A model generated the notes under the pieces. The model was given only the letters and a program-made list of their open reading frames with translations, ran no database searches and was not told the DNA's origin. Positions 50,855 to 62,598 of a DNA stretch of 64,000 bases are shown piece by piece. How positions within the stretch are numbered: position 1 is the stretch's first letter; each line of letters opens with the position of its first letter. The stretch is from Trissonchulus latispiculum (lineage: Eukaryota > Nematoda > Enoplea > Enoplida > Ironidae), in assembly GCA_030248195.1 (NCBI GenBank), contig JASAND010022857.1, forward strand, positions 1-64,000, written 5' to 3'. The position numbers and the translations under genes are program-made.

Positions 50855-51620
50855 GGCCTATTTCATCATTAGTCACAAGTTCACAAGTTTATAAGCCACA
50901 AGCAATTTCGGTTTCATTAACGATTAGTTACAAGCCACAAGTCACAAGCAAAGTCCCTGCTTGCGACAAGTTGCCCACAAGTTGATTTTCCAGTTTCGGT
51001 TTCATCAAGCCACAAGCCACAAGTCACAAGTACACAAGTCCCTACAAACAGAAGCAAAATCCCACAAGTCAAAGTATCACTTGTGGCATTCAAATTTTAA
51101 TTAATATAAAATTAATATTAAATGAATTTACTCGTTTACTGAAGGACGACGACACTTTCTCGAAAGCGGAACAATTAACAAATGAAATGGCCTAAATTTT
51201 ACTGAAATTTGCAGCGCCAAATTTTGGTATAAATTTGAAACTTTTCAATGTATTAATCTGATTATATACGCTGATTTATACAATTTTCATTCGTGTATCT
51301 AAATGTGGTAATTCTTTACTTATTTTACTTTTCTTGTATCCATTTCTTTATTTTTATTTGCTTACTGAGCAATTTAACTTTCGAAAAGCCTTCCGTTCGC
51401 TGCATAATCCTTGAATTATTGTTTTTGTTTACTGTAAGTTCTTTGGTTTCGAACTGCTTCTGTTTTGGCCTCTTCTTTCCCCACAAGTATACTTTCCTGA
51501 ACTTGTGAGCTCTGACGTCATTTCAGCGTGCTTGCCTGGAATTTATTTGTGGCTTGAGACTTGTGGTCACAAGTTCACAAGTTGTGGCTTGTGAACTTGT
51601 GACTAATGATGAAATCGGCC
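50855..51620. mobile_element. MITE with GGCC termini and CACAAGT arrays (4-bp TSD CCAG)
   Basis: GGCCTATTTCATCATTAGTC at the left, and the inverted right end GGCCGATTTCATCATTAGTC, continue into CACAAGTTCACAAG on both sides. CCAG flanks at 50851-50854 and 51621-51624. CACAAG(T/C) words recur many times on both arms in opposite orientation. The terminal sequence and TSD length match the element at 22203-22751. Confidence 0.85.
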
Positions 51621-51624
51621 CCAG

Positions 51625-54051
51625 ATGAAAACTCGCGTTTTTTGAAACGGCTATTATTTCTTAGATGTCCACAACTTGTACGTAATGGCTGTAGGATTTA
51701 TATACATATTTTTGGCATTTTGTCTCTTTCTAAGGTTGTTAGATTCTTTGGCTCAAATTGCGTAGGCTATCCACTTGTGACAAACATTTTCGGTCTTGAA
51801 ACAACCTTTCTGAATAGATACTTTGTAGCCAGTTTTAAAAGGGTTCTTTATATCGGCTTAACCTTATTTCGAACTGACGAATAATTAATTTATAAAATCC
51901 TCGGTTCTGAACCTTCTTGTCAACAGCTGTCAGTTACGTCTGGCCTCTTCAAAAACCTCATTCTTCCCTCAAACTTTGTACTAGATGCAAATCCTGTTCC
52001 TAAGCATTTCATACAACTGAAACCTAAAAAACCGAAACCCACATTATCCTTTCGCCTTGCTTATTTCAAGAGTCTATCGCCTTGCAGTCATATCTCCCAA
52101 GGGCATTACCAAACCTCACATCAATGTGCTATATACAATTATACATACATACATACATAGATTTTTAAGAGGTTTAATAAAGTAGAAGCTATGCAGAACC
52201 TTATATAATTGGTAACAAGCAAGAGTTTGGTGCAAAATTGATAGTGTTTAGCCCAAAACCTCAAATTGTTACCTACGTATCACAATAGACCTGCTGTGAG
52301 CAAATTATTCTTGTAGGCTGTGGGGCTACAGATTGCCCTGTTAGCTTTATTTAGCTTCTTATTTTACCAATCTATTGAGCTTTACAATGCTCGGCATCCT
52401 TTTCTTGTGCTAAAGTTTCGCTACACAAGCTACACTACACTAAAGCTACGCAACACAAATCAAATCACTCCATGTGACAGTAAACAGTCGTTTCGCCCTG
52501 TCATATTTAACATTCCCAATTTCATGAGCTAAAGCAAATTTTATAAATCGTATAATGCATCACGTTTTCGAATTTTCGGATTCCGTTTCGCCTCGTTTCG
52601 CCATCTATAATCTGTACACTGGAAACGACAGCTGGTCTTTGAAAACGTTCAGCGGTTTTTGAGATCTTAGCAGCACAACTCTACTTCATTTTAGAGCCTT
52701 CATTAATTATTACTCAGAGCTCAAAGCCTAGCCAACTGATAAGTACATACATCTGAAAAATATGCAAGTACATAAACATATGTCAGTCATTAGGTTCTGA
52801 CAAATAAAACTTTAAATTAGTGTTGCACATTTGTCCAACATAGCTTTGGCACTAGTTTAACAGCTGGCAAACACGGGAATGTTTGAGGCAAATTTCCCTG
52901 GTTTTTACTCTTAAAATTATGGCGTTTAAAGGTGAAGCTTGTTTGGTTCAACACCAAATGGAGAGATATTCGTGTATTAGTGGTAAACGAGATGGCTGTT
53001 AAGGCCAGATCTAATGGGAAATGTCATACTTTTAGCGTTAATGATATTATTTCCATGCGTGATAAATGCCGATGAAAGGCAATTCCCGCCAGGCCAGTCA
53101 TCATAATTAACTGAATTTTTGCATCAGAAAGTGACCCTAATTGACAAAGTAGTTTATCACAAAAGTCCCAAGTCTTTCCTACAATATGGTTTAGTTTTCA
53201 GCAGAGAGGTCAGTTTTCTTTTAGCTGCGTTATTTTTACCAGAAAGGGAAACAAAACTATTTCTTTCTGACGGCTCAGATGAGCTCTAAGTATATAATGC
53301 ATTGTGCTTAGCTAACCCATCTAAATCTAAAATTAGCTCAGACTTTATTTTAGCTGTGTCAAACTTGAAAAACAACGAAGGAAAACACCGCCTCCACCTT
53401 CCAGAGGGGGCGGTCTCAGAGATCCAGTTCCTATACTGTAGACTGCTGACTTTCTGAACAATATTTGACGTTTAATCCAATCAAAATCGTTTGAGGGAAA
53501 AGCTACTACTAGGACAAATGCCGGAAATATCTACTTTTATATATCATTTACAATATTGAGTGACCTAAAAATGGAAATGGGATAAGCCGTATATGAATGA
53601 GTTTTTGGGTCTTTTCAAAAGTATAGACTTCAAAGAACCTTGAAACACTCGCTTGCCTATCTTACATTAACAGAACCTTGAAACATATTCTTTACTTTGC
53701 CAGCATTATAATTCGTTTCTGTGTGCCTAATTAATTTGAGAACAGAAACTTTATTTGGTCCGGTTATTATTGCCTTTACAGCAGTTGGCAGTTTATGAGC
53801 AGCATAGCAGTAGTGGTACGCTTACTATGAATAATTAATTGCCGGACAATGAAATTGACAATGAAATAAGGTAAAATCCATAATGATAAGTTTAATAATA
53901 TACATAAGTGTGGTATCTGGTGATATGTTGAATGTTCCTCTAGTTGAGGCGTTCTAAGTTAGACTGATTATGATGGTGTCACCATTATTTGGTACGAAAT
54001 GTAGTGCAGCAAAAACCTGTTCAGTTTAGTAAATCTGTTAATCGAGATCTG
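51625..54051. other. Intergenic, nothing recognised
   Basis: AT-rich; short ACAT run near 52141-52160. No gene, RNA or clear repeat supported. Confidence 0.4.
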
Positions 54052-54060
54052 GTTGCGTTC

Positions 54061-54743
54061 GGAGGTGACTAAAACCAGGATCGGGATCAGGATCTGGATC
54101 GGGGGACTGAAAACAGGATCCATTTCAGGATGAGGATCAGGATCGGGTGACTGAAAACAGGATCCATTTCTGGATCGGCTAAAAACTTCAGGATCGGGTT
54201 AGTAGTGGATCCTGATTTCAGGATCGGATGTCTAAAAACCAGGATCCATTTCAGGATCGGCTTATAAGTTCAGGATTCGACTTAAGGGCGGATCCTGATT
54301 TCAGGATCGGGTGTCTAAAACACGATTCATTTCAGGATCGGCTTGTAACTTCAGGATCTGCTTCAGGATCGGCTTATAAGTTCAGGATTCGACTTAAGGG
54401 CGGATCCTGAGTTCAGGATCGGGTGTCTAGAAACAGGATCCATTTCAGGATCGGCTTGTAACTTCAGGATCAGCTTCAGGATCGGCATAGAACTTCAGGC
54501 CCTTAAGTCGAATCCTGAACTTATAAGCCGATCCTGAAGCTGATCCTGAAGTTACAAGCCGATCCTGAAATGGATCCTGTTTTTAGACACCCGATTCTGA
54601 AATCAGGATCCACTACTAACCCGATCCTGAAGTTTTTAGCCGATCCTGAAATGGATCCTGTTTTTAGTCACCCGATCCTGATTCTGATCCTGAAATGGAT
54701 CCTGATCCTGATCCTGATCCCGATCCTGGTTTTAGTCACCTCC
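54061..54743. mobile_element. Giant palindromic MITE of GGATC repeats (9-bp TSD GTTGCGTTC)
   Basis: TIR GGAGGTGACTAAAACCAGGA (54061-54080) is inverted at 54725-54743. GTTGCGTTC flanks at 54052-54060 and 54744-54752. Between them, CAGGATC(G/A)GG and CAGGATCCATTTC words run in one orientation to about 54500 and in the inverse orientation after it, so nearly the whole 683 bp is one palindrome. A 9-bp duplication would suit a MULE-type element. Because a C/G pair borders the TIR, a 7-bp duplication (TTGCGTT) is equally possible. Confidence 0.88.
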
Positions 54744-54752
54744 GTTGCGTTC

Positions 54753-56589
54753 ACAGTGTGATAAAGGTCACCGCGATAAGCTAATATAATTCCAAGAGAG
54801 CGTTTAGACATTTTTAACCTTATTTTAATTACAACATTCTATGTTTCTGATTAGCAGGAGGGCTTATTATATCAGAACTCAAAGGATTGTGAATGTGAGC
54901 AATATATATTAGCGGCAATAAATCCTAAGGTTTACATACGTCTTTGAGTTCGTACATACCTAGCCATGTTTTAACCAAAGTTAACAAGGATCAGCATTGT
55001 TTATCTCTTCTATGAGAATTACCCAAAACAAAATTAAATGTAATACTCACTAGAGTTCATAAACAGACAGATATATATAAAGAGATCATCCACTGATTTA
55101 TTTCATTCCCGCGAAGGTTAATCGGAGCTCCTGATTAACTGGAATGTTCCACATTTAGACTTTAGTGTCATTATGATGCTAGACAAAAATGCTATCTGCT
55201 GCTGAGTTCAAAACGGAAAACCTTTAGCTAGGCTAATTTGGAAAGAAAGGCAATAATTTCTTTGTATGACTGTTACTTTTGTTAATGAGACCAGCATTTG
55301 ACTATGGGGAATAAATCGTATTTGAAAAAGGGACCCTATTCTATTTTCAATAGTTAGCCCTGTTCTTAGCTTCAACGTAAATTCGGCCTGAAAAAGATGA
55401 TTAAATAAGCAAACTGAAGGGGCAGTCCTTATCCACTCCAATTTTACTTCAACTTCGTTTTACTCTCTTTTCAACAATCATTTCAGATTCTAATTCCAAT
55501 TTGTGTGCGTACACGTCAAATGTTTATTGCTAAATACTCGGGTACATACTGTTGAACCTTTTGATTCAGATTACTTTCAACTATTCTGGTAAACCGTGCT
55601 TCACAATAACAGCAATCTACTGCAGTTTAGTGTTGCTCAATTGGTCACATTTCTCTTGGACCGTCCGATGTCCCTTTTCGCTAGCTATCCAAAATACAAA
55701 ATTATAAATATTTGATAGTTTTCAAAGCGGAAGGCTGCCAGTTTAAGGCAAAATACTGCTACTGACACGACGGCCGACCTGTCTGATCACGGCAAAACGC
55801 CCACAGGCTAACTGTGGTTCTGAGCAGAACAAGGCCGTCGAACAGCTAGTTGAAGGCGGATTTTAGGAGATGAGTCTAGAACTCAAGATTGTTCGAAGTT
55901 CTCACCAAAGTATCTAAAATGCGGAAAAATAACTAGCGTGAGCAACTTCTCTGCGAAGGAGTTCGGGGTAAGGATATCCCACCTATGAAGACTGCACAAC
56001 AGGCCTGGCCTCCCTCCGGCGAACGACTCCGTGTTCTGTATGCGCATTGCTGGTCAGTTTTTGGCAGCACGACTTTGTTATCTTGCAGTATGCAACTTAG
56101 TTTGACGTTGATTCCTTTGAAAAAATCTGTCTGTTTGCTCTCCATTTTTTCCTCATTTCATTCCATCTGTTTTCTTCCACTGCACTACATAGGGTGCCAT
56201 TCTGCCCACAGCACGAAGCATCGTCAAACCAAGTCAAGAAATTGTCAAATCCGCCTCATTCAGCAGTTTTGACATAGTTTTGGTATTGATAATCGATACC
56301 AGCCACCGGATCAAGGAAAGAAGAACCCCAGAAATCGATAAAAGAGTTTTCGGAAACGTCAAGATTGGTGTCAGCATACTTATATCAATACGGGAGGATA
56401 CGGGAGAAAAAGACTAACGGGCTGACTATGTAGAGAACGGTATATTTGCATAACTTTGCCTGCCCAAAGTATTCACTAGTTGAATGTATTGAATGAATGA
56501 CCTATGCTATAAGTTTGTTAGTAATATTCATTGGTTAGTAAATCTCAATGCCAGCCCCAATAACAAGACCCTAAGGTCAGCATCTCACC
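54753..56589. other. Intergenic, nothing assigned
   Basis: AT-rich, except for a more GC-balanced patch (55770-56060) with open frames on both strands but no family motif recognised; it may be an unidentified interspersed repeat. Confidence 0.35.
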
Positions 56590-57150
56590 TAAGGTGACCT
56601 CTCCGGGGCTGAAGAAGAGACAAGCATACCCTCTCCTCGTTTGGTGGGGGAGGGGTTATGCAAAAGGGGCCCCCGTTTGGTGGGGGTGTAGGCAAAATGG
56701 GGTCCCCGTTTGGGGGAGGGGTCGCGAAGTCCGGCTAAAATTGGCTGAATCTGACTGGCTGTTGGCGACCCCCCCCCAAACGGGGACCTCTTTTACCTAC
56801 CCCCCCCCCACCAAACAAGGACCTCTCATTGCTCCCCCCACCAAACGGGGACCCATTTTCGAATAGAACAGAAACTACTAATCACAAAAACGAAACATAC
56901 GAAACAAAAACTAATCCTCTGCTCTACCCCCCACCAAACGGGGAGGGGGTCTCTGCAATCTGATTGGCTGTTGGCAACGCCCCCACCAAACGGAGGGGGC
57001 GTATGCTTTGTCGAAGAGAGCTACCCTCCCCACCAAACGGGGGAACATTCGAGTATTGTGGTCGGAACACCGTTACGCAATGCCAAGAAGAGAAGCTCTC
57101 TAGTGGCTTACTCTTCTTCTTATATATAGTGCAATTATGCACTCTTTGTC
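56590..57150. mobile_element. Second good copy of the CCCCGTTTGG MITE family
   Basis: The right end (GGGGGAACATTCGAGTATTG, GTCGGAACACCGTTACGCAA, TAGTGGCTTACTCTTCTTCT) is nearly identical to the right end at 50700-50785. CCCCGTTTGG words point rightward to about 56740 and are inverted beyond. The left end is diverged, so its boundary is approximate. Confidence 0.7.
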
Positions 57151-58818
57151 CCAGGGATAAAGAAAAGAAGTCATCGTCGGCCGGTATTCTGCGCAAGAAG
57201 TACTCGAAACTCAGTTTGCCCAAAACTGCATCCAACATTCTCCGATATTCCTCTAGATGAAGATTTCATCTGGTCCATTTGCAGACCGAACCGAAGAGCT
57301 GTAGAAGAGTCACCGTCGTGTCCAGGAAGCCTATCCTGACACAGACGTTACAAGGCAAGGACTTCTGCGAATTGAGCTGCGAGTTGTGGCATCTGTTTAC
57401 CATTTACGATGGGTGGATGAGCTACTGCACACTGTACTGTATACAACATGACGGGAAATGTTCTTTGCGATCCCAAATGTACTGTGGATCATATTAAGGA
57501 AGTCCTGAAGTCCCCCCTGAGCAAAATTAGTCAACTTCAGTAGCATATTGATAACGACAGACATAATCTTAGAGCTTAAGCTTAAGCTGCTCATCGCTAG
57601 AAAGCTGATGACGTGCAATTCCAGTACTATAAGCCATTTTGCGGTAGCTTGTCTCCTTAAAATTTTATTTTGAAAAATTCGCCAAAAATTGCAGTTTTGG
57701 TTGATTTTAGGTAAACTTTGACAAGTAAAACTTTGTAGGTGTAAACTATACCAAACTGGCTTATAGGATTGCAAACCGCACGTCCCCCGATTTCCAGTGA
57801 TGCGCGGCTTAAGCTCTATGCTTGTTTCAGTCGGCAGCAGTAGATAGGCCAGTTTTGCTCAGGGGAGACTTCCTTGTCCCTTGATATGATCCTGAACTGT
57901 ACTGTTACATTCTGCCTCCATTGTTTTGCTTTAATATTTGGACCAAATAATTGACCAACAACAAAATGTGCCAAAACATGTCTAGATTTTAACATTTTTC
58001 TATTTTCTGTGTTTTCCTGATATGCATAATTATTTAAAATGTCTACTTCATTTTGTGTTTCCACGCAAAATCACGTGGAGACATTTTCATTGTCCCAATA
58101 TGAAATATTCCTTAATAAGACTATACAAGGAAGTATTGCCGTCTGTAAAACTTTTTATCCAACCAAATTCCAACAGTTATTTTTCCACACTTCTACATTT
58201 TCACAAATGGTTGTTTATGTTCTTCTCTAATCTCCGAAATGATTCATTCATCCCTACTTCCCTCGCAGCATCATACCTAATCTGCTTTTTTAATTCCCCT
58301 GACTAGGACTTCCATAGCTGTCAGAATTCTCTTTTGACTCTGGAAGATAAATATAACTTCCTGGAAGGAAGCTTTCTCACTTATCCGAACACTTGAACTT
58401 AATCGCGCCTCTTAGGGAAAGTTTTAATCGGACTTTGCAGAAAGCACGTCTTAATTCTTTGCTGTGCTTGTTTTTGTGCGATCGCCTCGAGCTAGTGAAC
58501 CGGCCAGAAGAGAACATGGTTCATTTCTATCAGAGAGTGGGCTGTAAATTGACACGAATCGAAAGTATAAACAACTCCGGTAAAAGGCACTTTTTAGCAG
58601 TTTCATTTGGCAATTGGTTTTGGTGTATGCTTTCGAGTCAACTGTAAGAGTAGCATAGATTCTTAAACGTTTTCAACTGCTCAAGTGTGACACTGTATAA
58701 TTAATTTAATTAGATTCTAACCTTATTCCAATTGAACCCGGTTATATAGATTTTCGTCTGCTTTCACGTTTGTACATATCTTTGTGCAATACTGTTTTGC
58801 ATACGCTTCCTCCAATTT
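57151..58818. other. Intergenic, nothing recognised
   Basis: AT-rich. Open frames at 57397-57774 and 58022-58306 have no recognisable domain and overlap others on the opposite strand. Confidence 0.35.
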
Positions 58819-59470
58819 CGTTTCGCCAAAAAATTTAACAAAAAGAAAAATTTTAATTCTGATGCAAGCTGTAAGGCTGCAATTTGGCATTATACAGAGG
58901 CCCTATAATTGTACTCATTTGTGCTAAATAGTAAGGAATTCTATTGAAAATTTTTATGCCAACTTGAATCTTCAAAAATTTTGCAAAAATCGCTATTTTG
59001 GCAATGTTACTCTAAAGTTGGATTAAATTTAAATTGTTGAGATATTTGAACTCAGCGTGGTCGATAATACATCTACAAACATTTCAGCTCGATTAGTGAA
59101 GTTTTGCGACTTCTATGGCTCCAGGAAGCTTCTACATAGGATCCGACATGACTGAAAATGAACTGAAAATGAAAAAAGCTTTTATGTCAACTTGAATCTT
59201 CAAAAATTGCCGAAACCACCATTTTAATTTTATTTTTATTTTAATTCAAGTTTGGAGTACCATTGCTTAAAAAGAGCAATTTTTGCAAATTTTTGAAGGT
59301 TCACGTTGGCATAAAAAGTTTTTAATAGAATTTCTTACAATTTGGCACAAATGAGTACGAGTACACTGTACACCTATAGGGCCTCTATATATAATTACAG
59401 CCTTATAGCTTGCACCGGGATTAAAATTTTCTTTTCGTTACCCAAAAATTTATAAATTTTCGGCGAAACT
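58819..59470. repeat. Long inverted repeat (MITE-like)
   Basis: GTTTCGCCAAAAAATTT...AATTTTAATTC...GCAAGCTGTAAGGCTG...AGAGGCCCTATA at the left matches the inverted right arm (ending GGCGAAAC near 59468). Further inward, TATGCCAACTTGAATCTTCA pairs with TGAAGGTTCACGTTGGCATA. Target-site duplication unclear. Confidence 0.6.
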
Positions 59471-60160
59471 TCAACTTTATAGATCAGTGGTTGTATGACA
59501 TTAGAGCGACATAGCGAAAGCGCGACATGGCGAAGGCGCGACAAACGGTTGTTAGCGCGACATAGCACAGGCGCGACTTAGTTGAGTAGTATAGGAGAGA
59601 TGAAATGACCGCAGTTTGTACAGGTGTATCTTTGGAGGAGATATAGGGTCATTAATCATACAGGTAAGGTCATTAATCATGGGTGCAGATGTCTTTCAAG
59701 GTCATTGTTGGCCAATTTTGCCTTAGATTGGATAAGCTTTGTAACATTGTACTAAATTTTTAACACAGTGTTATTGGACTATATTACTTTACTTACGTAT
59801 TTGTCTACGTATTCAACTTTAAGTTTGCTAGACTATAGTTTGTTTACCTGTCTAATTAGTGTTTATTAATTATGTCTAATTAAGTACGTAAATTAAGTAA
59901 CATTTTCAAACTTTTTTAAAACTTTTATTTACCTGACTGTTTGCCGATAGATTCTTACCACAGCATCGTATAGACCAAAAATATTCTTCTCAAATTTCCC
60001 CACTTTCTTCTATTCCGGCCAAAATTTCTAAAATTTTCCATTTCCTGTCTCCTATTGAATTTCTTCATCTGGACCTTTGTATTAACCTTGAAACGGAAGG
60101 AGGGAAACAAACACTTAAAGGAGACAAGATTGTTAAGTACTTCAGAATATACTGATGTTA

Positions 60161-60610
60161 GCTGCCTGTTAGTCCTATCATATCTTTAGCACACTGAGGA
60201 CTCAAACCTGTCACTACTTTTTCTCCCTGCTAGCTGCCTGTTAGTCCTATCATATCTTTAGCACACTGAGGACTCAAACCTGTCACTACTTTTTCTCCCT
60301 GCTAGCTGCCTTCTAGCGTGATCATATCTTTAACATACTGAGGACTCAAAGCTGTCAAAAGTCTTTCTCTCTGCTAGCTGCCTGCTTGTTTAAAAATTTT
60401 CTCCCTATTAGCAGCCTTCTAGTCCTATCATATCTTTAGCATACTGAGGACTCAAAGCTGTCAAAAGTCTTTCTCCCTGCTTGTTTAAAAATATTCTCCC
60501 TATTAGCAACCTTCTAGTCCTATCATATCTTTAACATACTGAGGACACAAAGCTGTCACTACTTTTCTCTCCCTGCTTGCTTAAAATTTCCTCCCTGTAA
60601 GCTGCCTTAT
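60161..60610. repeat. 72-bp minisatellite
   Basis: Units starting GCTGCCTGTTAGTCCTATCA recur at 60161, 60233, 60305 and 60377 (exactly 72 bases apart). More rearranged units follow, some with an inserted TGTTTAAAAATTTTCTCCCT segment. The first two units are almost identical. Confidence 0.9.
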
Positions 60611-60649
60611 CTAGTTTGATTGCACCTGTCTCATTGAAATTAAAAACGT

Positions 60650-61000
60650 AAACATTGGCTGAAAATGGGTGATTTTAATTTTATGTCTCCAATTACGCAA
60701 GATTGGGAAAACTTTATATGATAAGTTTTATGTCAAAGTAAAGAGCATGTGTTGAGCTAACTTCGGTCAACTGATTTTGTTTAGTAATTAACTGGTTAGT
60801 TAGTAATAATTTATTAAAGTCAACTATGGCTGAAAATGGGTGATTATAATTTTATGTCTACGTAAGATTGGTGACACATGTTGGGTTAATTATGGTGCTT
60901 GTGTAATAAAGTAATAATGAACTAACTTCGGTCACCTGTTGATAATTATAGGTTAACTAATTAGTTAATAATAATTACAGGTGACTCGGAAAATTTGTGT
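60650..61000. repeat. Two diverged ~170-bp direct repeats
   Basis: GGCTGAAAATGGGTGATTTT at 60657 returns as GGCTGAAAATGGGTGATTAT at 60828. AACTTCGGTCAACTG and a TTAACT(G/A)(G/A)TTAGTTA stretch also recur in the same order. Possibly part of the Polinton terminal region. Confidence 0.6.
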
Positions 61001-61275
61001 GTAATGAATATGACAACAATTACGTGAAACTGGGAATAGGCTGAAAGTTAAAAGAAAAAGAGTATACAACATTTGTTCAATAATTAACTCCTAACTACGA
61101 ACTGAACAAGGCAATGCAAAATTGATATATGTGTACAGTGTGCAGCCTATTTTATGAAACCTAGCACAAGAATGCTGCAAAGTTTAGACATATATTGCAA
61201 GTTTGGCAGGTTTATTAACCTTACTGACATTGACTTTCACCAGATTTGTTCACTTACTATACATCATCCGCAACA

Positions 61276-62295
61276 ATGAATTCCGGTAAGATATTTAATT
61301 GTAGCATTTTTATCCGTTGTATTTTTATCCGTTGTATTTTTAATGATTGCATTTTTTAGTCGTCATATTTTTGAATTCTTGTATATTACTATTTTAAACA
61401 TTACGTTTTTAAACAGTTTGAACATTTCATAGTTTTTTAGATTAGCATTATTTGTTGTGTGAAAATTATTACTTATGTTTCAGACTCTCGTATGAAATTT
61501 GAGTGTGCGATATGCTCATCGAAGTTCAGACGAAATGATAACCTGCTCAAGCATATGAGACAGAAGCACCAACCGACTTCCTGCGACACCTGTGGAATCA
61601 CGTTCCCTAATGAACGACAGCTACGGCTCCACAAGAAGACTGCTCATTCTCAACCAATCATATGCCCAGAATGTAGTAAATCATTTGAGCGACCACAGAA
61701 CCTACAGAACCACATCAAACGAAACCATCCTGAAACATTTCCTTGCGAACAATGTGGAGATAAATTCCTGAGAGAAGACCGGCTCAAGGAACATATTGAA
61801 AAGGAACATCCACCCACCACCACAGATCCATTGGAGGAAGACCCTACTGACCCTCCACCAGATGCCAGTGAGATTTACCAAGCCAACTGGTATCAAATCA
61901 GAACCCACCACATCATCAAGAAGTTTATGCGCCAATACAACTTTCGCCTGAAGACAACGTCCATGAAAGAAATAGAGAAAGCCCTCCTGTCAGTATTCCT
62001 CGACCACAAGTACAGGTCTAAATGGAATGTTTCATTTGGTTTCATCCTCAGAAATATACTCAACGACGAATTGATATATTACTATGCCAGCAACAACACT
62101 TCCCTGTTTACCTTACCTCGCCTCATTTCCAGCAGAGCAGAACTGGATCGGTTTATTGACGATATTGAAAGCAAAGATCATATTGAATGGGCGTTTCAAC
62201 AGCGTCCTAACACTAAGTTTGTTGTACATGAAATTACTAATATGATGGTTACACTGTACTGTTTGACTGGCCATTGTGCAGTAAATATGCATTAA
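61276..62295 (+). CDS. Polinton C2H2 zinc-finger protein
   Basis: Two exons: a 10-base first exon (61276-61285, Met-Asn-Ser plus one base) and 61484-62295, joined by a GTAAGA...TTTCAG intron, 273 aa. Four C2H2 fingers occupy about residues 8-120 (C-x2-C...H-x3/4-H: CAICSSKF, CDTCGITF, CPECSKSF, CEQCGDKF), then an acidic/Pro linker. The C-terminal domain contains WNVSFGFILRNI, ELIYYYASNN and a RPNTKFVVHEITNM segment. I recognise that segment from the N-terminal part of Polinton DNA-polymerase polypeptides. Here the frame stops before any polymerase. It is probably a DNA-binding protein; the role in replication is inferred. The in-frame Met at 61492 is an alternative start. Confidence 0.7.
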
Positions 62296-62344
62296 CAATG
62301 TAAATGCTATAATCAATATTTATGGCTACTACTTAATCACTGTT

Positions 62345-62443
62345 ATCAGTATTATTATTATTATTATTATTACGATTGTTATCAGTATTATTATTACTAC
62401 TTTTCCTATTATTATTATTATATTATTACTATTACTATTCCTA

Positions 62444-62492
<49 letters not shown>

Positions 62493-62520
62493 TGTTATCA
62501 GTATTACCACTATGTTTATT
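62345..62520. repeat. ATT microsatellite
   Basis: Imperfect TTA/ATT runs between the two convergent Polinton gene blocks. The tyrosine-rich open frame across it is spurious. Confidence 0.9.
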
Positions 62521-62598
62521 ATATCATTTGTTATTATTGCATATTTTTACTAGTAAACTATTAACGAAATGTACAAGACATTACATTAGACAAAATAC

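Noticed and set aside
55933..56272. Overlapping open frames in a GC-balanced patch
   Set aside because: No recognisable domain on either strand; at best an unclassified repeat.
60161..60610. Regular repeats resembling a CRISPR array
   Set aside because: The 72-bp units are contiguous with no unique spacers, and the genome is eukaryotic.
62376..62564. Tyrosine-rich open frame
   Set aside because: It is a translation of the ATT microsatellite.
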